Shown: piece after piece, positions 19,216 to 29,584 of the stretch
Layout of the letters: each line of letters starts with the position of its first letter
Numbering within the stretch: the stretch's first letter is position 1
Source: Gemmatimonadota bacterium
GTDB lineage: Bacteria > Gemmatimonadota > Gemmatimonadetes > Gemmatimonadales > Gemmatimonadaceae
Direction of reading: 5' to 3'
Assembly (NCBI GenBank): GCA_028287345.1
Contig: JAQBPV010000442.1
Location: 17,806 to 81,805 of the forward strand
DNA length: 64,000 bases
The notes under the pieces: model-generated
Seen by the model: only the letters and a program-made list of their open reading frames with translations
Told to the model about the DNA's origin: nothing
Databases searched by the model: none
Made by a program: the position numbers and the translations under genes

Positions 19216-19523
19216 GTCCCGCCAAGAAGAAGCCTGCCGCGCTTGGTGACGTGCTCGCCGGTGTGCTGCAGAAAGCGGGCATTGCGGCGCGCGTCGAGCA
19301 GGCGGGGATCATTCCCGAGTGGGCCGCGCTGGTGGGGGAGCAGATCGCGCGCGTGACGGAGCCACAGTCGATTGCGGCAGACGGTACGCTGTTCGTGCAT
19401 GTGACGACGAACGCGTGGATGATGGAGTTATCGCTGATGGAACCCGAGCTGTTGCGTGCGCTGAATGCGAAGCCGGGGCGGATCGCGGTGAAGAAGATTC
19501 GGTGGCTGATACGGCGCGGGTAA
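19212..19523 (+). CDS. DUF721 / DciA-like protein
   Basis: 103 residues with a GTG start overlapping the recF stop by 4 bases. After a Lys-rich start, the DUF721 pattern is visible: LADVLAGVLQKAG..., WAALVGEQIARVTEPQSI, GTLFVHVTTNAWMMELS. DUF721 proteins include DciA, the replicative helicase operator of bacteria lacking DnaC/DnaI, and the gene typically sits between recF and gyrB as here. The role in helicase loading is from the family; it is short, as many members are. Confidence 0.82.
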   Translation: MSPAKKKPAALGDVLAGVLQKAGIAARVEQAGIIPEWAALVGEQIARVTEPQSIAADGTLFVHVTTNAWMMELSLMEPELLRALNAKPGRIAVKKIRWLIRRG

Positions 19524-19536
19524 CAAGGCAAACAGA

Positions 19537-19734
19537 CAACTGCCTGACGCGGATCAACGCGGATTGTACTGCCGGATCTACACGGATCGTGCCTCGGGCA
19601 GGCGCCTTTCGCGTCGCGCGACATCATCAAAGAACCTTCGACTCTTTTTTTCTACTGCTCTTCAACGTGGTTCGTGGCTTGGCAGTATCCGTGAAAATCC
19701 GGCAGTGTCCGCGTGCATCCGTGTCAGGCAGTTG
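19537..19734. repeat. CGGA-phased palindromic repeat, family A copy 1
   Basis: A left arm (19537-19587, starting CAACTGCCTGACGCGGATCA) and a right arm (19687-19734, ending GTGTCAGGCAGTTG) are imperfect reverse complements, about 48-51 bases each, around a 99-base spacer. Each arm repeats CGGA(T) at roughly helical-turn spacing. Copies with the same arms lie at 39.4 and 51.9 kb. It sits between the dciA-like gene and gyrB. No coding potential or transposase is visible. Bases 19735-19862 hold no other feature I can name. Confidence 0.8.
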
Positions 19735-19862
19735 ATCTTCCGTCGACCGAAGTTTGGTGCTCGTTTCGTCGTTGATCCGCGGCATCCGCATGCATCAGAT
19801 TTGCCAGTGCGGTAACTTGTTGGCTGACAACGCCTTATACCGCGTGCTTTCTATTGCATAAA

Positions 19863-19888
19863 CCTGCAAAATCATGTAGATTTGCAGG
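19863..19888. promoter_or_regulatory. Dyad over possible gyrB promoter
   Basis: CCTGCAAA and TTTGCAGG flank ATCATGTAGA, making a 26-base dyad. It overlaps a weak promoter-like pair, TTGCAT (19855-19860), 17 bases, then TAGATT (19878-19883). The region is AT-rich against its surroundings. A short GAGGCC...GGCCTC hairpin follows at 19898-19916 in the gyrB leader. The dyad would be well placed for a repressor or for supercoiling-sensitive control of gyrB; this is inference. Confidence 0.4.
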
Positions 19889-19895
19889 TCTGTAG

Positions 19896-21899
<2,004 letters not shown>

Positions 21900-21914
21900 C
21901 GACCTCGCTGATCC

Positions 21915-21957
21915 AAAGTGGCGGAGAGACACTCGAGTCTCTCCGCCACTTTTTTTT
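21915..21957 (+). terminator. Intrinsic terminator of gyrB
   Basis: A perfect 16-base stem (AAAGTGGCGGAGAGAC with GTCTCTCCGCCACTTT) with a 6-base loop is followed by a run of eight T's. It starts 16 bases after the gyrB stop. The clearest terminator in the window. Confidence 0.95.
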
Positions 21958-22034
21958 GGCAACCAGTGCAGAACTGGCGCTTCGAATCGTCATCCCCAGT
22001 CCAGCTCGAGCTCGAGTCAGAGGGTGAGCGGTCA

Positions 22035-22157
22035 GCCGGAGCGCGAGCGTGAGCCTCCAGCCACCAGCAAGTCAGAGCGCGAGCTCGGGCTCTGAGCTGA
22101 AGCTCGAGCTCTGGTGGGCTCAGAGCTGGAGGCTCACGCTCACGCTCATACTCCGGC
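22035..22157. repeat. GAGC-rich inverted repeat between gyrB and ECF operon
   Basis: GCCGGAGCGCGAGCGTGAGC...CTCCAG (22035-22060) is mirrored by CTGGAGGCTCACGCTCACGC...CCGGC (22126-22157); the inner 16 bases GAGCGTGAGCCTCCAG match perfectly. The 65 bases between are built of GAGCTC/AGCTCG words that can pair with one another, so the whole 21990-22180 stretch could fold. No ORF fits it. Its closeness to the sigma gene at 22219 may matter for expression. Confidence 0.6.
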
Positions 22158-22218
22158 TCGAAGCTGAATCGAGCTGCTGCGCTCTACGAGTAAACGCTGT
22201 CTCGACTGGTGACGTACC

Positions 22219-22824
22219 ATGGGCGTGAACATCGAACCTGCGCGACCGGCTTCCGGACACGACGACTTGCCGCCCCTCCTCAAGCATGCGTGCGCCGGGG
22301 ACGAGGTTGCGGTGGAGCGCTTGCTCGTTCGCTTCCGCGATCGGATCCACCAGTGGGCCGCCCGCTACACGCACGACGCGGACGAGGCGGACGACGTCGC
22401 GCAGGAGGTGATGGTCGGCCTGCCTGATCGCGTGAAGCGGTTCGACCAGCGCCGCCCGTTCGCGGCGTGGCTGTACGTCCTCACCCGACGCGTCGCGCGC
22501 TCGACGCAACGGACGGCATCGCGGCGCAGGGACCTGCTCGCGTCGTTCGTCCCTGATGTCGACGAGGCCACCGACAGCCACGGTTCGACGGAGAATGCCG
22601 AGACCCTGAGCGCGCTCGTCCTGGGTTATTTCGACGCGCTGCCGCCGAGGCAGCGACAGGTGTTCGAGATGGTGGAGCTACGCGGCACACCGCACGCCGT
22701 TGTGGCGCGCGAGCTCGGCATGCAGGAGTCCACTGTTCGCGCGCACCTGTTCAAGGCGCGCGCAAGCATCCGGACCAAGTTGCTGGAACATCACGAAGCG
22801 TTGGTACGGGAGTACCTCTCATGA
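22219..22824 (+). CDS. ECF-type sigma factor with cognate anti-sigma
   Basis: 201 residues. Region 2: DEADDVAQEVMVGLPDRV with FAAWLYVLTRRVAR; region 4: LPPRQRQVFEMVELRGTPHAVVARELGMQESTVRAHLFKAR. It overlaps the anti-sigma gene by 4 bases (ATGA), the classical arrangement in which the anti-sigma holds the sigma factor until a signal arrives. Probably autoregulated; no clear promoter motif identified. The GAGC-rich inverted repeat lies just upstream. Confidence 0.92.
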   Translation: MGVNIEPARPASGHDDLPPLLKHACAGDEVAVERLLVRFRDRIHQWAARYTHDADEADDVAQEVMVGLPDRVKRFDQRRPFAAWLYVLTRRVARSTQRTASRRRDLLASFVPDVDEATDSHGSTENAETLSALVLGYFDALPPRQRQVFEMVELRGTPHAVVARELGMQESTVRAHLFKARASIRTKLLEHHEALVREYLS

Positions 22825-23240
22825 ACTGCACCGAGGCACGATCCGCCATGCTGGAATGCGAGCTCGCCGACCTGGCGCCGCAGGCGACCGGCAGGCTCGC
22901 ACGCCACATCGGGCGATGCAGCGATTGTCGCGCGCGCGCCGACGCGATCGTCGCGCGCACTGGGACGCTGCGAACGGCGCTCGCCGCACGAGGCCGACCC
23001 GGAGCGGAGCGAGTCTTCCGGCGTGGTCGCGCGATCGGCGCGTTATCGATTGCGGCGGGACTCGTCGTGGTCGTCGCCCTCGCGCGTCGCGCACCACATG
23101 CTCCAATCGCGCCGATACCTCAGGCGTTACAGCAACTCAGCCCGGTCACCATCGAGAACGCGCAGGGACGCGCGGTCACGGTCGTGGAGCGGCGGGACAC
23201 CATCGACGTCGTCTTTCACATTCGGGAGCCCAATGAATAG
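22821..23240 (+). CDS. Anti-sigma factor with zinc-finger (zf-HC2/ZAS-like)
   Basis: 139 residues. N-terminal zinc-binding anti-sigma pattern: Cys3 and H29xxxC33xxC36 (RHIGRCSDC). One membrane segment follows at about 72-90 (GALSIAAGLVVVVALA), leaving a short periplasmic tail of about 50 residues (NAQGRAVTVVERRDTIDVVFH). It would sequester the sigma factor encoded just upstream. The tail may be the sensing part. It overlaps the next gene by 8 bases. Confidence 0.85.
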   Translation: MNCTEARSAMLECELADLAPQATGRLARHIGRCSDCRARADAIVARTGTLRTALAARGRPGAERVFRRGRAIGALSIAAGLVVVVALARRAPHAPIAPIPQALQQLSPVTIENAQGRAVTVVERRDTIDVVFHIREPNE

Positions 23241-23886
23241 AATCGTGTTGTGCGCGACGCTCCTCTGCAGCGCGGTCTCCCTCCCCGTCGCCGCCCAGGG
23301 GCCGGCGGCCGGCGTGCGCTTCCATCTCCGGCTCATCTCGGCCGATACGGGCGTCGCGGCCGTCGCGGCGCTCGATCGGGAGGCGCAGCTGAAACAGGAC
23401 GAGATCGAGCGTCGTGCGCGGGCGCTCTCCGGCATACGAGCAGGTGCGAAGATGCCGGCAGTCTCGGCCCCGAACGCGCTCATTGGGAAGCCCTCCATGG
23501 TGTACGTGAAGTGCGTGCGCCCCGACTCCGGAAAATGGAAGCGCGAGTCACCCGGGTGCGGGCCGCAGGTGAACGACTCGACATACAAGTTGCTTGCGGA
23601 GTCGACCGTGACCTCCGACGCCCAGGGGCATCTGAGCGAGCGCCTGATCTGGGCCGGCGGCGACGCGGTCGTGGAGCTCGATGCGTCGGAGCGGTCGGGG
23701 GTGGGTTCGACCGAGCGCATGCGGTTGAAGATCGGCTTCTGGCCGCGGCTGGCCAAGGGTGCGGCGGCGCCGCAGGAGACCGCACTGCGCATGACGAACG
23801 CCGCCGCCATCTTCGGTAAGTCGGTTATGATGACCGTGCTGTTCAAGGACGGCGCTCAGATACTGCTCGTGGTACCGGAGCGATGA
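23233..23886 (+). CDS. Secreted protein of unknown function in ECF operon
   Basis: 217 residues from the ATG at 23233, which opens a signal peptide (MNRIVLCATLL...PVAAQ); the longer ORF runs through the anti-sigma gene and is rejected. The mature part has two cysteines (VKCVRP, SPGCGP) that may form a disulfide, and beta-rich segments such as MMTVLFKDGAQILLVVP at the end. I do not recognise a domain. Its overlap with the anti-sigma gene suggests it is a target or sensor partner of the sigma system at the cell surface. Confidence 0.75.
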   Translation: MNRIVLCATLLCSAVSLPVAAQGPAAGVRFHLRLISADTGVAAVAALDREAQLKQDEIERRARALSGIRAGAKMPAVSAPNALIGKPSMVYVKCVRPDSGKWKRESPGCGPQVNDSTYKLLAESTVTSDAQGHLSERLIWAGGDAVVELDASERSGVGSTERMRLKIGFWPRLAKGAAAPQETALRMTNAAAIFGKSVMMTVLFKDGAQILLVVPER

Positions 23887-23900
23887 GGTCGGCGATGTCG

Positions 23901-24110
23901 TCAGCCGGGCGTTCCGCCCGACCCACCGCCAGAGCTCTGCGAAGCGCCGGTCCCACCGGATCCCTTGGCGCCGGACGACCCGTACTTCCCCTGGGCTTTG
24001 CGGCTGCTGTCCGTCTTCCCCTGATCGGTGCCGGACTGACCCTTGCCACCCTGCCCGCCCGGCATGCCGTCCTTTTCGCCGCCCTTCTTGCCCTTGCCCT
24101 TGTCCGCCAT
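23901..24110 (-). CDS. Small Gly/Lys/Ser-rich disordered protein
   Basis: 69 residues with almost no hydrophobic residues: MADKGKGKKGGEKDGMPGG at the start, then runs of S, G, K and Q. It resembles KGG-rich stress proteins in composition but the repeat motif is not exact. AGGTCGAG precedes the ATG at a usable distance. It faces the secreted protein gene, 14 bases apart. It may also be a chance ORF; the biased composition and clean start favour a real gene. Confidence 0.5.
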   Translation of the reverse strand: MADKGKGKKGGEKDGMPGGQGGKGQSGTDQGKTDSSRKAQGKYGSSGAKGSGGTGASQSSGGGSGGTPG

Positions 24111-24174
24111 GATCTCGACCTCGCGATGTGAGTCGGTTCACCGCTGGGTAGGGCATAAATAGGGCCCTCGCTCC

Positions 24175-25560
24175 TTACCTCTTGGTCCAGATGACGATCA
24201 CGCCACAACCACGGTTCGCGCCTGGCGGACCACCAGCCAGATCGTTGTAGACCTCCATCGCGCCGATGTCGTACGGATGAATGATGCTGAGATCCTGATT
24301 CTGCATGTTGTCGATCACGATGTTCGGCGCGCAGTTGCGCCCGGCACCACCGCCTCTCGTGCTCACGACTCTCGAATCGAATCCCGATCCAACGACGCGA
24401 AAGCCCGGCATCATGCGAAACAGTTCGGCAGTCTCGGACGCGTGACGCTGGGTAATCTGCTCCTCGGTGAAATACCGGCCGACCGACGAGCGCTTGTGCT
24501 GCTCGAACTCCCGATACCTGCTGCGCTGCGCGATGACACGAACGGAGTCGAGTGACACTATGCGGTCGACCGACAGCTGGATGTCGACCGTACGTCCACT
24601 GCGCAGCGCGACCGGCATTCGACCGATGAAGTACCCGATGCGAAGAGCCTCGACCAGCTGGCTACCCGCGGGCAGTCCACTGAGCCTGAAGTGGCCGAGT
24701 GAATCGGTGCGCGCCGTGCCCGCGGCGTCCTCTACGCGAATCGTGACGTCGGCGAGCGGCAGGCCGGTGGAGTTGCGCACCGTTCCCGTGAGGACGGCGG
24801 TTCCAGTGAGCGGAGGCGGCTCAGTGGTGTCGGCACTGACCAACGCGCGTGACGCGACCGCACTGAAGGTAAGGTCGAGTCGCCTGAAGCCAACGCTGTC
24901 GGAGACTTCGGTACGAAGCACGCTGCCCGCGCGTCCGCCCGCCTGCACCTGCAGCAGCAGATAGCTGCCCGTGGGAACGCCGCACAATCGATAGATGCCC
25001 GCGGAGTCCACGCGCACGCTTCCTGATCGTGCAGCGGTCATCGTTTGCAGCGTCGTTCGATCGATGGTGATGTCGTTCCACGTCACCGCGACCGATGCGC
25101 CGATGAGTGGCCGGTCGGTGTCCGCGTCAGTTACCGTCCCAACGACTGCGCCAGTATTCGCGGCAAGCAGCAGCCCTGGACAGGCGGCACGGCGCAAGGT
25201 GGCGCCGGATGGAATGCCGAGATCGACGCGCGCTCTCTCTCCGGCCGTAAGCACGACTTCGCGCGCTGCGACGGGCACGTCGAGCGAGTCGAGCGTCGGA
25301 TGGGTGAACAACACGGAGTAGCGTCCGGCAGTGAGACTGTCGAGGTGATAGCGACCATCCTTGTCGGAGACGACCGTCCGCATGAACTCCGGCTGTGCGG
25401 GTTCGATGCGAGTGATGTAGATGATGGCGTCGGACAGCGGCTTGTAATGCGTGCTGTCGGTCAACACGCCGTCGATGCGCGCGGGCTGTTGGGCGACGGC
25501 TCGCTCTGCAGCGAGTGCGAGCGTCATGATCACAAGAGCGGCGACGATGCGGTTCGTCAT
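24175..25560 (-). CDS. Carboxypeptidase-regulatory-like / TonB plug protein without barrel
   Basis: 461 residues from the ATG at 25560, which opens a signal peptide (MTNRIVAALVIMTLA...VAQ). Three CarboxypepD_reg-like beta-sandwich repeats follow (GVLTDSTHYKPLSDAIIYI, GTVTDADTDRPLIGASV, GTVRNSTGLPLADVTIRV), then a plug-like domain (ELFRMMPGFRV, PNIVIDNMQ, IGAMEVYNDLAG) ending GVIVIWTKR. There is no beta-barrel, so it is not a normal receptor. Such proteins are common in Gemmatimonadota; their role is unknown, perhaps surface binding or TonB signalling. Confidence 0.8.
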   Translation of the reverse strand: MTNRIVAALVIMTLALAAERAVAQQPARIDGVLTDSTHYKPLSDAIIYITRIEPAQPEFMRTVVSDKDGRYHLDSLTAGRYSVLFTHPTLDSLDVPVAAREVVLTAGERARVDLGIPSGATLRRAACPGLLLAANTGAVVGTVTDADTDRPLIGASVAVTWNDITIDRTTLQTMTAARSGSVRVDSAGIYRLCGVPTGSYLLLQVQAGGRAGSVLRTEVSDSVGFRRLDLTFSAVASRALVSADTTEPPPLTGTAVLTGTVRNSTGLPLADVTIRVEDAAGTARTDSLGHFRLSGLPAGSQLVEALRIGYFIGRMPVALRSGRTVDIQLSVDRIVSLDSVRVIAQRSRYREFEQHKRSSVGRYFTEEQITQRHASETAELFRMMPGFRVVGSGFDSRVVSTRGGGAGRNCAPNIVIDNMQNQDLSIIHPYDIGAMEVYNDLAGGPPGANRGCGVIVIWTKR

Positions 25561-25697
25561 CGGGGAGAAGATACGCACGATTCTGACATTCGCGACAGGA
25601 AGCAGGTGCCTCGATCGCTGCGCTCCTGTCGGGAGGACAGAGATACCGCTAAGATCTGCCGTCACCGCGCCACGCTCGCTCCCCAGGTGAGACCGAC

Positions 25698-26450
25698 ATG
25701 CGACGCATCGTGCTGCAGGTTCTCGGACTCGCACTACTCTCCCAGCCGCTCGCGGCGCAGACCGCCGACGACGTCATCGCCCGCTACATCAAGACCATCG
25801 GCGGGATGGAAACCATCCAGGCGGCGAAGTCGCTGCGACGGACAGGCAAGTTCATCGGAGGCGGCGGCTTCGAGGCCAAGGTCGTCCAGGAGAACAAGCG
25901 ACCAAACCTCGTGCGCGAGGAGTTCTCACTTCAGGGCATGACGGCCATCAACGCCTACGACGGCAGGGCGGGATGGAAGATCGATCCCTTCGGCGGCAAG
26001 AAGGATCCCGAATCGCTGAGCGAGGACGAGATGCATGGCATCCTCCTCGACGCCGACTTCGACGAGCCGCTCATCAACTACCGGGAGAAGGGAAACAAGG
26101 TCGAATTGGTGGGCACCGAACAGATCGAGGGCACCGACGTCTACAAGCTGAAAGTGTCGCTGCCCAACGGCGACGTGCGCCATTACTACATGGACACCGA
26201 CTCCTACGTGCCGATCAAGATGGAGGAGAAGCGACTGATCCGCGGCAGCGAGCAGGAGTTCGAGACGACGCTCGGCGATTACAAGGCGGTGAATGGCTGG
26301 TTCATGCCTTTCTCCATCGAGAGTGGACCGAAGGGACAGGACAAGAGCACGGTGACGTACGAGAAGATCGAAGCCAACGTGCCGCTCGATGATCGGCGCT
26401 TCAGCAAACCCATCGTGGCTACGAAGCCCGCGTCACCGGAGAGGAACTGA
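25698..26450 (+). CDS. Periplasmic LolA-like lipoprotein-binding-fold protein
   Basis: 250 residues with a signal peptide (MRRIVLQVLGLALLSQPLAAQ). The pattern TADDVIARYIKTIGGMETIQAAKSLR followed by beta-strand segments (DVYKLKVSLPNGDVRHYYMD, PIKMEEKRLIRG, GWFMPFSIES) matches the outer-membrane lipoprotein-sorting-like fold. The natural ligand is unknown. The next gene begins 3 bases after its stop, so they form one operon. Confidence 0.75.
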   Translation: MRRIVLQVLGLALLSQPLAAQTADDVIARYIKTIGGMETIQAAKSLRRTGKFIGGGGFEAKVVQENKRPNLVREEFSLQGMTAINAYDGRAGWKIDPFGGKKDPESLSEDEMHGILLDADFDEPLINYREKGNKVELVGTEQIEGTDVYKLKVSLPNGDVRHYYMDTDSYVPIKMEEKRLIRGSEQEFETTLGDYKAVNGWFMPFSIESGPKGQDKSTVTYEKIEANVPLDDRRFSKPIVATKPASPERN

Positions 26451-26452
26451 CC

Positions 26453-29400
26453 ATGCGCGCACGCTCTTACGTTGTGCTCTTGACGTTGGTGCTGTTCGCA
26501 GGTCGACTAGCCGCACAACAGTCAACTGTGAAGGTCGACTCCGAGACGATCTCCGGACTCGGCGCGCGCAACATCGGCTCGGCGGCGATGAGCGGCCGCA
26601 TCGCCGCAGTCGACGCTGTCCATGAAGGAAACCGTCTCACCGTATACCTCGGCTCCGCGAGCGGCGGCGTATGGAAGTCGGTGAACGGCGGCACGACCTA
26701 CAAGCCGATCTTCGACAAGCAGGATGTACAGTCGATCGGCGCGGTGACGATCGACCCGACGAATCCGCGAACGATCTGGGTCGGCACCGGCGAAGCGTGG
26801 ACACGCAACAGCGTCTCCATCGGCGACGGCGTGTACAAGTCCACCGACGGCGGCGACAACTGGACCAACCTCGGACTCCGCGAGTCCGAGCGCATCGCGA
26901 AGATTCTCGTCGATCCATCAGCGCCCAACACGGTTTACGTCTGCGTCCCGGGAAAGCTCTGGAGCGACAGCGACGAGCGTGGCGTCTACAAGACGACCGA
27001 CGGCGGAAAGAGTTGGAACAAGGTGCTCAGGGGCGCGAACGCATCCACCGGATGCTCGATGATGTCGATGGATCCGAAAGATCCCAAGACCATCTACGCC
27101 GGCATGTGGGATTTCCGCCGAAAGGGGTGGACCTTCCGCTCCGGCGGTGACGGTCCGGAGGCGCCGAGTGCCAGTGGGCTGCTCAAGAGCACGGATGGCG
27201 GCGCGACGTGGTCTGACCTCACTGCGACGAGCGCGCAGGGATTGCCGACAAAGCCGTGGGGACGCGTCGCCGTGGCAGTCGCGCCATCGAACCCGAACGT
27301 CGTCTACGCATTCATCGAAGCGGTGCCGCCAAAGAACGCGCTCTATCGCTCGGACGACGGCGGCAAGACGTGGCAGATGCGCGATCGCAGCCAGAATATG
27401 ATCTGGCGACCGTTCTATTTCGCCAACCTCATCGTCGATCCGAAGGACGAGAACCGCGTCTTCAAGCCCGACGGTCCGCTGATCCTCAGCACTGACGGAG
27501 GGCAGAGCTTCAGCAACATCTCCGGCGGCGCACATGGGGACTTTCACGACGTGTGGATCGATCCGAAGAGCACCGATCGTCTCATCACCGGCGACGACGG
27601 CGGCGTGTGGTACTCGTACGACGGCGGCAACAAGTGGTGGAAGGGAGAGAACCTGCCGGTATCGCAGTTCTACCACGTGAGCGTCGACATGGATCGACCG
27701 TATCGCGTCTACGGCGGACTCCAGGACAACAGCAGCTGGGTCGGCGAGTCAGCGTACCCAGGCGGCATCACCAACAGTCGGTGGGAGAACATGTACGGCG
27801 GCGACGGCTTCTGGATGTTCGCTGATCCGGTCGATCCCGACTACGTGTACGCCGAGGCGCAAGGCGGAGAGATCGGTCGCATCAATCGCAAGACGCACGA
27901 GTCGCGACCCATCAAGCCCCTGCCGCTCTACCAGGAAAAGAAGCTCCGCTTCAACTGGAATACGCCGATTCACCTGAGCACCGTGAACAAGGGCACGCTG
28001 TACATCGGCGCGGAGTTTCTCTTCCGCTCGCGCGACTTCGGGGAGTCGTGGGACCGCGTGTCGCCCGACCTCACGACGAACGATCCGGCGAAGCAGAAGC
28101 AGGAGGAGTCCGGCGGCGTGACCATCGACAACTCCGCGGCAGAGATGCACACGTCGATCTACACCATCTCGGAGTCGCCGAGGAACGCGAGGATCATCTG
28201 GGTCGGCACGGACGACGGCAACGTCCAGCTGACGCGCGATGCCGGAAAGACATGGACGAACATGGTGGCGAACATTCGCGGCCTGCCGAAGAACGCGTGG
28301 GTCTCGTCGATCGAAGCGGGGCGACACGAGGACGGCGTGGTGTACGCGACCTTCGACCTGCACACCTTCGGCGACATGCGGCCGTATGCGTATCGGTCGG
28401 CGGATTTCGGCAAGACGTGGACGCCGCTGGTGGCAGCGAACAGTCCCGTGCGCGGCTACGCCCACGTCGTGAAGGAAGATCTCGTCAACCCGGATCTCCT
28501 CTTTCTCGGCACGGAGTTCGGACTGTGGATCTCCGTGGACCGCGGTGCGAACTGGTCACGCTTCAAGGGTGGCGATCTTCCGAATGTCGCCGTTCGCGAC
28601 CTCGCGATTCATCCGCGCGACAACGACCTCGTGATCGCCACACACGGCCGAGGGATTTGGATCGTGGACGACATCACGCCGCTTCGCGCGCTCACGCCGC
28701 AGGCGCTCGCGAGCGACGTGATGTTCGCGAAGGTGCGGCCGACCATCGCGAGGGCCTCCGCCGGTGGTGGATGGGTCAATGGCGACGCGTCATTCGTCGG
28801 CCCCAACCCGCCCGATGACGCGATGATCACCTACTACCTGAAGAAGCGGCACATCTTCGGCGACATGAAGCTCGAGGTGCTCGACTCGGCAGGTCACATC
28901 GTCGGTACGCTGCCGAGCAGCAAGCGGCGTGGCTTGAGCCGAGTCGCCTGGTCGATGCGGTTGAAGGCGCCAACCGTGCCCGCTGCTGCGTCGGCGGCTG
29001 GAGGAGCGTCGGTTGGGCCACGCGTGTTGCCGGGCAACTACACCGTGCGCATGACGAAGGACAACAAGGTGTTCACGACGGCATTGCAGGTGCTTCCCGA
29101 TCCGCGGTCAAAGCATTCCGCGGCAGACCGGCGGGCACAGTTCGACCTCTCGATGAAGCTGTCGGGAATGCTCGGCGAGATGGCGGCCGCCGTGGATCGC
29201 ATGAACGACATCCGCTTCGCCCTCGAGGATCGTACAGGCAAGCTCTCGACGGGAGACACGCTCGCGCCGCGCCTGACACGCGCATCGTCAGACGTGGACG
29301 AGATGCGCAAGAAGATCGTGGCGACCAAGGAGGGCGGCATGATCACCGGCGAGGAGCGCTTGCGCGAGAATCTTGCCGACCTGTATGGCAACGTGATCTT

Positions 29401-29569
29401 CTACGACGGTCGTCCATCGCGAGCGGAGTTCACGCGCACGGGTGCGATCGGCCGAGAGTTGACGGACATCTCGCGCACGTTCGACCAGTGGATCAATCGC
29501 GAGCTGGGAGGAATCAATTCGGCGCTCAAGACGAGACAGCTCGACCCGATCCCCGTGCTGGTGCCGTAG
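26453..29569 (+). CDS. Secreted Asp-box / VPS10-sortilin-like beta-propeller protein
   Basis: 1038 residues with a signal peptide (ending RLAAQ). I count about eleven Asp-box-type repeats, for example KSTDGGDNWTN, KTTDGGKSWNK, RSDDGGKTWQM, RSADFGKTWTP, spread over residues 70-710, consistent with one or two beta-propellers. The C-terminal 300 residues include FGDMKLEVLDSAGHIVGTL and GNYTVRMT, as in family proteins annotated glycosyl hydrolase BNR or sortilin-like. No catalytic residues can be assigned, so an enzyme role is not shown. Co-transcribed with the LolA-like gene. Confidence 0.85.
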   Translation: MRARSYVVLLTLVLFAGRLAAQQSTVKVDSETISGLGARNIGSAAMSGRIAAVDAVHEGNRLTVYLGSASGGVWKSVNGGTTYKPIFDKQDVQSIGAVTIDPTNPRTIWVGTGEAWTRNSVSIGDGVYKSTDGGDNWTNLGLRESERIAKILVDPSAPNTVYVCVPGKLWSDSDERGVYKTTDGGKSWNKVLRGANASTGCSMMSMDPKDPKTIYAGMWDFRRKGWTFRSGGDGPEAPSASGLLKSTDGGATWSDLTATSAQGLPTKPWGRVAVAVAPSNPNVVYAFIEAVPPKNALYRSDDGGKTWQMRDRSQNMIWRPFYFANLIVDPKDENRVFKPDGPLILSTDGGQSFSNISGGAHGDFHDVWIDPKSTDRLITGDDGGVWYSYDGGNKWWKGENLPVSQFYHVSVDMDRPYRVYGGLQDNSSWVGESAYPGGITNSRWENMYGGDGFWMFADPVDPDYVYAEAQGGEIGRINRKTHESRPIKPLPLYQEKKLRFNWNTPIHLSTVNKGTLYIGAEFLFRSRDFGESWDRVSPDLTTNDPAKQKQEESGGVTIDNSAAEMHTSIYTISESPRNARIIWVGTDDGNVQLTRDAGKTWTNMVANIRGLPKNAWVSSIEAGRHEDGVVYATFDLHTFGDMRPYAYRSADFGKTWTPLVAANSPVRGYAHVVKEDLVNPDLLFLGTEFGLWISVDRGANWSRFKGGDLPNVAVRDLAIHPRDNDLVIATHGRGIWIVDDITPLRALTPQALASDVMFAKVRPTIARASAGGGWVNGDASFVGPNPPDDAMITYYLKKRHIFGDMKLEVLDSAGHIVGTLPSSKRRGLSRVAWSMRLKAPTVPAAASAAGGASVGPRVLPGNYTVRMTKDNKVFTTALQVLPDPRSKHSAADRRAQFDLSMKLSGMLGEMAAAVDRMNDIRFALEDRTGKLSTGDTLAPRLTRASSDVDEMRKKIVATKEGGMITGEERLRENLADLYGNVIFYDGRPSRAEFTRTGAIGRELTDISRTFDQWINRELGGINSALKTRQLDPIPVLVP

Positions 29570-29584
29570 CGGTTGTCACCCGAG

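Noticed and set aside
19537-19734. CRISPR array
   Set aside because: The short repeats are within two mirrored arms with no unique spacers of even length and no cas genes; the pattern is a palindrome, not an array.
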